Source of the DNA: Cyanophora paradoxa
Taxonomy: Eukaryota; Glaucocystophyceae; Cyanophorales; Cyanophoraceae
DNA: 64,000 bases
NCBI GenBank assembly: GCA_004431415.1
Contig: QPMI01000553.1
Location: forward strand, 186,001-250,000
Direction: 5' to 3'
In this document: positions 40,328 to 48,218 of the stretch, in pieces
How positions within the stretch are numbered: position 1 is the first letter of the stretch
Layout: each line of letters starts with the position of its first letter
Notes under the pieces: generated by a model
Seen by the model: the letters and a program-made list of their open reading frames with translations, nothing else
What the model was told of the DNA's origin: nothing
The model's database searches: none
Made by a program: the position numbers and the translations under genes

Positions 40328-41269
40328 ATGCTGCCTCTTACAACTTCAGATTTCATTGAGCGAAGCAAGGGTAAGTATGGAGACAAATTTGGGTATGAGA
40401 AAACAGAATACAAAAATGCAAAAACAGTTCTAACAGTTACCTGTAACACTTGCCAAAAAGATTTCACATCTTATCCTCACCACCATCTAAAGGGTAATGG
40501 AGGTTGTAAGAGTTGCAAAAGTGATCTCTACCATAACCTATTTGTAAAGCCAGTCGAGAAGTTCATAGAAGAAGCTCAAGTAATTCATGGTGACAAGTAC
40601 GATTATTCACAGGTAAAGCAAAATTACAAAAATGCGAAAGTGAAGGTAGCAATTACATGTAAGGGTTGTGGAAATGTGTTTCAGCAAGAGCCATATTCAC
40701 ATCTTAGAGGTCGAGGTTGTCGAAAATGTGGTCATCAGGAAAAGGGTGCAAAGCTGAGGAGCAATACTTTGGAATTCATCTCAAAAGCAAAGAGCATCCA
40801 TGGAGACAAGTATGATTATAGTCAAGTTGAATATAAAAACAAGTTTAGCATTGTCAAATTGAAATGCAACATTTGCTTGAATGAATTCCAACAGGAAGCA
40901 AGAGTACATTTAATGGGAAGTGGCTGCATTGCTTGCAAAGCTTCTAAAGGAGAGAATGCAATTGCTTCCATCCTCAATAATATTGGCTTAGAGTACGAAA
41001 GAGAGTATTCCTTCAAGGACTGCAAGGCTCTAAGAGTTCTCCCTTTCGATTTCTATATGCCTGCATTGAAAATAGCTATTGAATATGATGGAAAACAACA
41101 CTTTGAACCTGTTGAATACTTTGGAGGGGAACAGGATTTTGAGAAACGAAAACTAAAAGATGCTATTAAAACTAGATACTGTGAAGCCAACAACATATTA
41201 CTCCTAAGAATCCCATACACCGAAACCGATATTGAGGGCTGCATTAAACAATTCCTATCTAATCTGTAA
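40328..41269 (+). CDS. Zinc-ribbon repeat protein with Vsr-like PD-(D/E)XK nuclease domain
   Basis: 313 aa. Three N-terminal modules (about residues 8-60, 78-135, 148-200) each read F(I)..A...HGDKYDYS.V, a core CxxC, a QEP-like stretch, HL-x-G-x-GC and a second CxxC. The C-terminal part (about 210-313) has GENAIASILNNIGLEYEREY, LPFDFYMPALKIAIEYDGKQ with the Asp/Glu pair, then FEKRKLKDAIKTRYCEANNI and LLLRIPY: the plan of Vsr/DUF559-type nucleases. Such proteins often act as free-standing homing endonucleases. It sits between the capsid gene and the ATPase, interrupting the usual cluster. ATATAAAAG precedes the ATG. Confidence 0.8.
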   Translation: MLPLTTSDFIERSKGKYGDKFGYEKTEYKNAKTVLTVTCNTCQKDFTSYPHHHLKGNGGCKSCKSDLYHNLFVKPVEKFIEEAQVIHGDKYDYSQVKQNYKNAKVKVAITCKGCGNVFQQEPYSHLRGRGCRKCGHQEKGAKLRSNTLEFISKAKSIHGDKYDYSQVEYKNKFSIVKLKCNICLNEFQQEARVHLMGSGCIACKASKGENAIASILNNIGLEYEREYSFKDCKALRVLPFDFYMPALKIAIEYDGKQHFEPVEYFGGEQDFEKRKLKDAIKTRYCEANNILLLRIPYTETDIEGCIKQFLSNL

Positions 41270-41329
41270 AACCATAATCAGTAACATTTCATTATTTTTA
41301 TCTGTCTTTATTTAGAAAGATATACAACA

Positions 41330-42112
41330 ATGAATGATTTGGATGAATTTGTGGCTGGTGAAATGATAGAACCACCGTTTAGAGTCCTAGCAATTGGTAA
41401 ATCAGCAACTGGTAAATCAGAAGCTGTAAAGTATTGGCTAAAGCAGTTGCATGATGCCAAAAAGATTGATGTTGTATTAGTTGTGAGTGGGACCAGCTTC
41501 AATCATTTCTGGGATAAAGTGGCAACACTGCAACTGGGAAAATGGGATGCCCCTTACATTGCTAAATTGCTAGATGAGAGGCAAGAGAAAATAGAAAAGG
41601 GTGAACCTGTTAACCAGTTATGCGTAGTTTTAGATGATTTAATCGATAATGAGATAGTCGATCTCACAAGGGATAAAATAATCGGATCATTGTATTCCAG
41701 AGGTCGCCATTCGAAAATATCCATTATCTGCATCACACAAAAGCTAAGGAAAGTCTCTTCGACTATTCGAGTTAATTCGGACTATGCTATGTTTCTCAGT
41801 GCTGCAAATCGCAAAGAACTAGAAGCCATAGAGGAAGAATACAATATAATGCGAAATAAAGAGGATTTTTACAAGATGTTTGAAGAGTATGTTCACTCCT
41901 ATCAGTATATCATTTGGTCCTCTGCAAACTACTCAGTTAAATACTATGTAGATAAAGCTGAGCTTGTGAAAGATTTCCCATTTCCTCGCTTCCACAGGAA
42001 GCCAAAAAAGAAAGAGGATGAACTGAAACCACCAGAAAAAGAGGAAGCCCCCAAAGAAGTGAAAAGCCAAGTCCATAGCAATAAATTGATGCGATATAAA
42101 CGCGGTTTATAA
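41330..42112 (+). CDS. FtsK/HerA-type genome-packaging ATPase
   Basis: 260 aa. Walker A is AIGKSATGKSEAVK (about residues 21-34), Walker B is QLCVVLDDLID (about 98-108), and RGRHSKISIICITQ (about 124-137) is the following sensor strand with its Gln. Size and motifs match the A32-like packaging ATPases of double-jelly-roll viruses, which pump genomic DNA into the preformed capsid. The tail is Lys/Glu-rich. A TTTAGAAAGATATACAAC tract lies before the ATG. Confidence 0.9.
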   Translation: MNDLDEFVAGEMIEPPFRVLAIGKSATGKSEAVKYWLKQLHDAKKIDVVLVVSGTSFNHFWDKVATLQLGKWDAPYIAKLLDERQEKIEKGEPVNQLCVVLDDLIDNEIVDLTRDKIIGSLYSRGRHSKISIICITQKLRKVSSTIRVNSDYAMFLSAANRKELEAIEEEYNIMRNKEDFYKMFEEYVHSYQYIIWSSANYSVKYYVDKAELVKDFPFPRFHRKPKKKEDELKPPEKEEAPKEVKSQVHSNKLMRYKRGL

Positions 42113-42140
42113 AATTATCTCTCATTCTAATAAAGATACA

Positions 42141-42875
42141 ATGCCTCCCAAACGAAAGATAGGGATCCCAGCTGGGGCTGTTGGCTATTCAGGTGGTGGA
42201 AACAATGGATCCATTAACACTGAACCACTGAAGTTCAATGGTATGAATGAGGTGAAGCCCTCACAACAAGAAGAAGACCCTCTTAATGCTGCCTATGAGG
42301 AATCAGTCGATGACAAAGCCCCACAGGCTTCAACCAGTGACCAACTCAACATCTCACCAGAAGCCTCAAAAATGAAAGCTGTTGCTGAGGGTGCCAGGCG
42401 AATTATTGGGGCTGCTGATGATAAAGGTTTAGGCTTGCAAGATCTTTCACTGGCTCGCAAAGGTGAAGGTCTTAGTAAGGAATCAGACAAGGTTATTCAG
42501 TCTATGGCTGGTGAAGTCACATATAAGACTGCTCCCACTCAAAATATTCATCGAATTCCCAAGGCTCAATGGGATGAGATGACTGCTAAACTCAAAGATC
42601 TGGAAGCCAAATCAAGTGCCTTGGAGCAGTATGTTACTGAGAAGAAAGAGAGAGCCAAGCTAAAGGAGATGCTTCGAAAGGAAGTTTATAAAATGGGCAT
42701 TACTGGTGTCCCAGATAAACAGTTTATTGCCAAGAAGGAGAACCAAATCGATGAGCAAGCAGTAGATGAAATGAAAACAAAGACCCAAAAGGGAACCATT
42801 GAGCCTGGTGCCACCAAAGCTGAAGTAGAAAAGGGAGTAGCCCCAACAGTATATAAAAGACGAGTTTGGCTTTAA
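42141..42875 (+). CDS. Unknown viral protein with a coiled coil
   Basis: 244 aa. A flexible, Gly/Ser/Glu-rich N-terminal half is followed by a predicted coiled coil (WDEMTAKLKDLEAKSSALEQ, VTEKKERAKLKEMLRKEVYK, about residues 145-190) and a charged tail ending YKRRVWL. No catalytic motif. It starts 28 bp after the ATPase, after AATAAAGATACA, so it is probably co-regulated with virion genes. It could be a capsid scaffold or core protein; I do not recognise the family. Confidence 0.65.
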   Translation: MPPKRKIGIPAGAVGYSGGGNNGSINTEPLKFNGMNEVKPSQQEEDPLNAAYEESVDDKAPQASTSDQLNISPEASKMKAVAEGARRIIGAADDKGLGLQDLSLARKGEGLSKESDKVIQSMAGEVTYKTAPTQNIHRIPKAQWDEMTAKLKDLEAKSSALEQYVTEKKERAKLKEMLRKEVYKMGITGVPDKQFIAKKENQIDEQAVDEMKTKTQKGTIEPGATKAEVEKGVAPTVYKRRVWL

Positions 42876-42897
42876 TTTTCTCTGTTTTATTAGAGAC

Positions 42898-43170
42898 ATG
42901 GATATAATACGAAAGTTTATTGAGATGCTCAGTCTGCATGTGGTCAGCAATTGCCACAGTGGATGCTGTGACACAACAATAGAGTTTGAGATGTCAGATA
43001 ATGAGGATAATGCCTCAGAAGCAAGAGAGAGAAGAAGATCAACAGTGTCTGTGGAGTCAATGCCAGCAGACCCCACAGAGTATACATATGAGCAACAGGA
43101 GTATCCAAGGAGAAGTTCTCTGCCAGCAGAAAACGTTTTCTCAGCAAATATTAATGGAGGATACAATTAG
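42898..43170 (+). CDS. Small unknown viral protein
   Basis: 90 aa, MDIIRKFIEMLSLHVV at the start, then a CHSGCC cluster and an acidic/basic stretch rich in Ser and Arg. TTTTATTAGAGAC precedes the ATG, and the next gene overlaps its end by 17 bp. No family recognised. Supported mainly by tight packing and a start-site motif. Confidence 0.5.
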   Translation: MDIIRKFIEMLSLHVVSNCHSGCCDTTIEFEMSDNEDNASEARERRRSTVSVESMPADPTEYTYEQQEYPRRSSLPAENVFSANINGGYN

Positions 43171-43399
43171 TTTGATCGAGTTTACTAGTGATGAGCCTTT
43201 AACTGAGGGTGCTATTAGACACATTCTAGCAAAGCAGAAACGATATAGAGAGGACCCAGCATATAGAGAGTATAAGAAACAACAAGCCCTGGCATCCTAT
43301 TATCGCAGAAAAGCCCAAAAAGAGGAGCAGAGACCCAGAGGGAGACCGATTAAATATTATTTGCCTACTGATAGTAGCAATGGACCCACAGGTCTATAA
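43154..43399 (+). CDS. Small basic protein with YRE..YRE motif and AT-hook-like tail
   Basis: 81 aa from Met 43154, overlapping the previous gene. Its core is KQKRYREDPAYREYKKQQAL / ASYYRRKAQKEE, followed by RPRGRPIKYYLP, an AT-hook-like GRP word. It is a paralogue of the next large ORF, which has HQRKYRENEEYREQKKAKAL. Such basic modules occur in viral DNA-associated proteins; genome condensation or transcription control is possible but not shown. Confidence 0.6.
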   Translation: MEDTISLIEFTSDEPLTEGAIRHILAKQKRYREDPAYREYKKQQALASYYRRKAQKEEQRPRGRPIKYYLPTDSSNGPTGL

Positions 43400-43502
43400 G
43401 ATACTTGAGAAAAAGCGGTCTCAGTATGCTACTGAGGCAGCTATTAAAGTTTACAGACAGGAACTGGTGTTCGCAACAAAAAATGACTTAAAGAAAAAGT
43501 AG
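43380..43502 (+). CDS. Possible 40-aa viral peptide
   Basis: An ATG at 43380, overlapping the previous gene, opens a 40-codon frame: MDPQVYKILEKKRSQYATEA, then AIKVYRQELVFATKNDLKKK, stop TAG 43500-43502. It is Lys-rich and helical in look. Support is only the frame and gene packing. Confidence 0.3.
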   Translation: MDPQVYKILEKKRSQYATEAAIKVYRQELVFATKNDLKKK

Positions 43503-43551
43503 ATAGGTTGTATTGAGGAAAAATTATTTTCGTATCTACTATTAAAGAGAA

Positions 43552-43877
43552 ATGCCGAATATCCGCAAGATACTCACAGATGATGAAAAAGCAGAGAAGC
43601 TGAGACTGAAAAGGGAGCAAGATGCCCAAAGAAAACGCGAAGCCTATCATAAAAAGAAGGAGGAACGATTATCCCAAGGAGCCGCTACAGTTCACACACC
43701 AGAAGAACTCAAAAAGATTGCCCTCAGACACCAGAGGAAATACAGGGAAAATGAAGAATATCGCGAACAGAAAAAGGCGAAAGCGCTGGAATACTACCAC
43801 AAGAAAAAGACGAACTACCCAAGACACCCAAAGAGCATAAACCGGTTGGAAGACCTCGGAAATATATCGAAGAATAA
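43552..43877 (+). pseudogene. Basic YRE-motif protein, one frameshift near its C-terminus
   Basis: Starts at Met 43552 after ATTAAAGAGAA. It reads KREAYHKKKEERLSQGA and HQRKYRENEEYREQKKAKAL, then EYYHKKK. In the current frame it runs on to 43956 with unrelated sequence. One base later the alternative frame reads DELPKTPKEHKPVGRPRKYI and stops at 43877, giving the AT-hook-like GRPRK tail seen in the paralogue at 43154. The break is at a run of A near 43805, so a missing A is the simplest explanation (assembly error or real mutation). Confidence 0.6.
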
Positions 43878-44095
43878 ATTCTCGATCGAAACAAATTTTG
43901 TAGAAATCGATTTGATCGGAGGCAAAAAAATGACAGCTTTCTTCCCTCTTTTTTAAAACTGTACCTATATATCGAGACAGTATCCCGACCCAAAACTACT
44001 TAAGGACTTGGCAAATAATAGGATATATATAAAAGACAATTCCTCCTTCCGAAATTATTTTCTTCGTTAAAGGTAGAAGTCCCCCAAAATCGAAA

Positions 44096-44789
44096 ATGAA
44101 CAAAATCGAGAAATTCGCCACCCCTGTTGAAAATGCTACATTCCTTAGTACTCTCATTGGTGATCGCAACAAGGTCACCCATGTATTTGATTCTGCTGAA
44201 GATGCCCTTGAAGCCATTGATAATAGCAAGGTTAAGACCTGGGCTGAATGCATTCAGCCTGAACAAGTCACCAGAGTTTACCTGGACCTGGATAAATTCG
44301 CTGATTTGAAGGAGAACATTGCTGAAAACTATGCTGAGGCTGAAACTGTTGTAAGAGAGATGAGAGATAAGCTATGGAAGCGATCTGGGACCACTTCGAT
44401 TAACGATATTGCTGTTGCAGTTCGCCATAGAAGGGTTTATTTGATTAAGGAGGATGTCACCAAGTTCAAGATTTCAGCCCACTTTATTATTAAATCGCTT
44501 GCATGCAAACATGAAGATATCCCCAAGCTTTTCAAAGCGATGGGATTGGTGAAAAATGAGGATTATGACAGTGGAGTTTACAGCTCCACACAGAACCTAA
44601 TCTGCCTCAATTGCTGCAAAGGTGAGACTCTGGATGCTCAAAATAAGTCGAAAAAAGATGTTGATAAAAACGTTTGCTTTAAGAAATTCGTTGACTGTGA
44701 CAAAGTGTTAATGCGAAATGAGGACTTCTTTGTATCTTACTTCTCAGCTACTACTAAACTTGTGGATGAATCAAATATTTCTGCATTTG
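44096..44789 (+). pseudogene. Primase half of a primase-SF3 helicase gene, interrupted
   Basis: About 231 residues are viral before the insert. The archaeo-eukaryotic primase motifs are in order: RVYLDLD with Asp64 and Asp66, KISAHFII with His129, and DYDSGVYSSTQNLICL with Asp158. This enzyme type makes primers, or supports DNA synthesis, at the fork. The frame then enters a foreign 858-bp insert and stops at 44863. The helicase half continues beyond the insert in the same frame. TATATATAAAAGACA near 44026 may be its TATA box; the ATG itself is not next to a TAAAG motif. Confidence 0.8.
44774..44789. repeat. 16-bp target duplication flanking the nested insert, left copy
   Basis: AATATTTCTGCATTTG at 44774-44789 recurs at 45648-45663. 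Both copies are in the same reading frame (NISAF), so the uninterrupted gene had one copy. Confidence 0.88.
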
Positions 44790-45647
44790 ACGGGAGGATT
44801 TGCATTAGCACACAACAACAACTACTAGGAGTTTCACATCGCCCAATTTATCTCTCCGACTAGATAACATTGAGGACCGTCGAGTGCTGTGCTCTGTCTA
44901 AGTGGTGGGAAATTCTATCTACGTCCTATATCTACAAATGGGGCGAGAGGCCGAAAGATACACCTGCAGAAAAAGCCCAGCGCCCTACGCAGACCGATGA
45001 AGGCAAACAGAGCGCGCAAACACCCTCCAGACGTGGAAGTCCGCCCTAGGGAAGACCCACGTATAGCGGAGGGCAGGAGAGGCACTACGCCTGACAAGCA
45101 AAAGTCGACGGAAAGACCTGAGCTTCCCTGCATGTGGAAAAGAACCGCCATCTAGCGACTCGACTGCGAGGGGATGAGGAGCGGAACGAAATGAGAGAGC
45201 GCCGATGAGCCCCAGCTGCCAAGCAAGGGAGCGGGGGCCGGGCGCCGTCCGCGTGTTGACGGAACACGTCGCCGCACCAGTGTGCCACACCACGGCTACC
45301 GCGCGTTCACTAACGCTGCGGCGCATGGCGGCGTGGGCTTTGCGCGAAAGCTGGCCGACATTGCGGCCAGCCGACGTCGCCGCGACCGCTCCCGCGGCAC
45401 TCCTCGCCGAGCCGGAGACATCATAGAAGCTAACCCCTGACGCGCGCGCTCCTGAATCTCCTGCGGAATGGCCGGCGACAAGGCCGGCTGCCGAGGCGCC
45501 AACTCGACGCCCATTTCGCGCCGCCGCTCGGCGCGCCAGCCGCCTACCTCACGCTGGTCACGCTGAGCGACAGCGGCGGCGCCATGGACGGGCCGCAGCC
45601 AGCCGCGCGCCGACGCGGTGGGAAATTTTCTCGTACCCGTCTCTCTC
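44790..45647. mobile_element. Nested 858-bp GC-rich insert in the viral primase-helicase gene
   Basis: The insert is bounded by a 16-bp target duplication. Most of it (about 44930-45640) is GC-rich like the host, unlike the AT-rich virus. A variable 16-bp duplication suggests target-primed insertion (SINE/LINE or Penelope-like), but no poly-A tail is visible. The inner ends share only ACGGG in inverted orientation, too little to call TIRs. GGTGGGAAATT occurs twice, near 44907 and 45618. No protein family is recognisable, so it is probably non-autonomous. Confidence 0.75.
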
Positions 45648-47564
45648 AATATTTCTGCATTTGCAAATTATACTCCTGAGCCAAAACCAGTTAAAAAGGA
45701 GCCAAAAAGTGCTAAAGTGAAGACTGAGAAGGTAGAAGCTGAAAAAGACACTGAACCCGAAAATCCTGTTACTTTCGAACTGCTACAAAGTGTTATAATG
45801 GGTCTGAATGGTGAGAGAGCTAATGAGTATAAAACTTGGATTGATGTAGGACTGGTCATCATCAATGTTGGGGAAGACAACAAATTTACCCCTAAAATGC
45901 AGGCTGAACTCTTCCACCAATTCTCAGAACAGAGTGACAAGTATGATTATGATGAATGCCAGGAGAAGTTTACACAGCTTCGCAGAAGCAAGAAGAAGGC
46001 TGAGCCTGGCAAAGTGTTGACCTTCAAATCCTTGGTTTATTGGTTGAGCAAAGATAACAATGAGCTTTTCAAGGAACTCTTCCCCAAAAAGTATGCATTC
46101 CTACCAGAGGACACAGATGAAATCGATTACAAGACTGCAAGTATCCCTCCTTTGGCTGAACATTACAATGTGCATAAGAGGTATTTCAATGCTCGAATGC
46201 ATCATGTTGAAAATGTTGGTTGTGTGATGCTCTGGGATGAACAACTACTTTGCTGGATGCCCAAAGATATTGGGAAGCTCTCTACAAAGCATTTCCCCCA
46301 TTTGATGCATAAGGTGATTGTCAATGAGGGAACAGATAATGAGAAAGAGAAATGGGAGCAATCATTTAGGAAATGGATTGTGGATCCAACAGCCACAAGA
46401 TCAACTTACATGGATTTCCTTCCCCCTCCTGCTACTCTCAGTGCAAAATGCAAGTCTGTATTTAATCTCTATCCAGGAATGAAGGTCGACCATCAGCAAT
46501 TCGAAAATGCTCCAGAGGATGTAACTGCTGAGATGATTAAGCCTTTCCTTGATCACTTGTTCTTAATGTCTGGTGAGGATCAAAATACCTATGAATATCT
46601 GTTGAAATGGTTTGCCCACATGCTGCAAAAGCCTGGGGAACTCAATGGAGTATCCTTAATCTTCATTGGTGAACAGGGAACTGGTAAGAATGTGTTGGTT
46701 GATACTTTCCAAAAGAAGATACTTGGAGATGCCCTGAGTTATGCAACTGGTAAGCCAAAAGAGGATCTGTTTGGTCGATTTGCCCATAACAGAGAGGATA
46801 AGATCCTGATTGTTGTCAATGAAGCCTCAGGCAAGGACACATTCGAAAATAATGATATGCTCAAAGATCTCATAACTTCTGATAAGATTGTAATTGAACA
46901 CAAAGGGATAGATTCATACACAAAAAGCAACTTTGCCAGGATTATATTCACCAGCAATAACAACATTCCAGTAAAAATTGAAGCTGGAGATAGGCGATTT
47001 GTGGTTGTTGAAGTTAGTAAGAAATTCGCAAAGGATAGGTCATACTTCCTTCCACTTGTAAAATGGCTAAATGATCACTGCAATATTCGAAACATTGCCC
47101 ACTATTTGAGAACCAAAGTTGACTGTGAGGATGTGAACTGGATTGCTGATAGACCCCTTACAAATAAATACTATTTAGCCCAGCAGGTATGCGCCCCAAT
47201 CATTCTTATGTTCACTAAGTGGCTTGTGGATCGAGGCTTAATTTCCGAGAATAAATGCAAGTCTGGTAGCCTTGTGGAAACCTGGAAATGGTTCCAGGAG
47301 TTTATTACCAGCAACAAATATAAAAACGATTATAATAGTCGCAGATATTATACAGAAATGCGAAGTGTTACATATATCCAAGTGAAAACTACAAATGGCA
47401 AACAATACTATCATTTCTTGTTCCCACAAGTATTTGAGGAATTCAGAAAGATGAAGCTTGTAGATGATGAGACCATTGAGGAAGAAGCTAATCCAAGGAT
47501 GAAACAAGAACTACCTGCTGCTGATCCTGATGCATCAGATTATGACTCTGATGTTGAAGTTTAG
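45648..47564 (+). pseudogene. SF3 helicase half of the primase-helicase gene, interrupted
   Basis: The open frame starts at a Met (45618) inside the insert, so that start is accidental; viral sequence begins at the 45648 duplication. A Lys/Glu linker is followed by a D5-like N-terminal region, then Walker A GEQGTGKN (residues 351-358 of the open frame), Walker B LIVVNEAS, motif C ARIIFTSNNNIP and the Arg of AGDRRFVV. This ring helicase unwinds viral DNA during protein-primed replication. The acidic tail ends DASDYDSDVEV. The frame is intact downstream of the insert. Unless the insert is spliced out, primase and helicase can no longer be made as one chain. Confidence 0.88.
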
Positions 47565-47807
47565 GTTTACTCAAAAGTGGACTCACAGTTGACTCAAATT
47601 TATCATAAAAGACCCAAACAGTCTTTTATTTATGGTTTATTTATCGATTAGGTTGACTAAGTGGGGGGAGTTGACTCATTTTTTCACAGATTCTAAAAGA
47701 GGACTCTGCCCTAAAAAGAAATAAAAAGTGCCTCAACTCCACCCACTAAGTCAACCAAAAAATGATTTAAGAGATAGAAAAATATATTTATATGTAACTA
47801 GTAAGAA
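47565..47807. repeat. Internal TIR-like block with a long stem-loop
   Basis: The gap between helicase and GIY-YIG genes. 47651-47756 reads GGTTGACTAAGTGGGGGGAG ... CACCCACTAAGTCAACC, the stem-loop seen in both TIRs. Upstream words CAAAAGTGGACTCA and TTTATGGT also match the TIR in order. No gene is present. Confidence 0.75.
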
Positions 47808-48158
47808 ATGGCTGGAACAGATCATGATTCTGGATCGATCTATATGATTGAGAGTCAGGAAATGAACAAAGTCTACATAGGAAGAACCTCACAGCCACTT
47901 CAAAAAAGATGGAGACAACACAAATCAGGTCAAATGCCATCTACAGCAGACCTATGCAAGGCTTCTGATGTGAAGTTCTCAGTCCTGTATTCAAGTAAGA
48001 AGGGTGGGCATGAAGACCTAATGAACAGAGAAGCATATTACATGTATCTCTTTGAACCTTGGATAGTCAATTTACAAAAACCGAAATCCCGATTTAGGAT
48101 TAATAGGTTTTTGCGATTCCATTCAGAGGAAGCCAGTGGATCCATTAAAACATTTTAA
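47808..48158 (+). CDS. GIY-YIG endonuclease
   Basis: 116 aa. SIYMI (the GIY-equivalent strand) is followed by NKVYIGRTSQPLQKRWRQH with the YIG element and its Arg, and MNREAYYMYLFEPWIVNLQ with the catalytic Glu and Asn. A compact single-domain nuclease that cuts DNA; in viruses such genes are often mobile or process replication intermediates. It lies between helicase and polymerase, with no extra DNA-binding domain. Confidence 0.85.
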   Translation: MAGTDHDSGSIYMIESQEMNKVYIGRTSQPLQKRWRQHKSGQMPSTADLCKASDVKFSVLYSSKKGGHEDLMNREAYYMYLFEPWIVNLQKPKSRFRINRFLRFHSEEASGSIKTF

Positions 48159-48218
48159 ATTGCGTTTAGAACATCCTAAAATAAAATATCCCCTTAGAAT
48201 AGGAACAAGTTAGGAATA

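Noticed and set aside
41330-43956. A capsid maturation protease in the virus
   Set aside because: None of the proteins around the ATPase shows an adenain-type His-Asp/Glu-Cys pattern. The OTU-like part of PolB is not a convincing substitute.
45618-45647. Start codon of the helicase frame at 45618 (MGNFLVPVSL)
   Set aside because: It lies inside the nested insert; the viral gene continues upstream of the insert in the same frame, so this Met is not the natural start.
44790-45647. The nested insert as a new spliceosomal intron (introner)
   Set aside because: No GT or AG lies at the edges of the 16-bp duplication, so precise removal by standard splicing is not supported.
44985-45649. Minus-strand frames inside the nested insert
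   Set aside because: No recognisable domain; they appear only in the GC-rich part of the insert.
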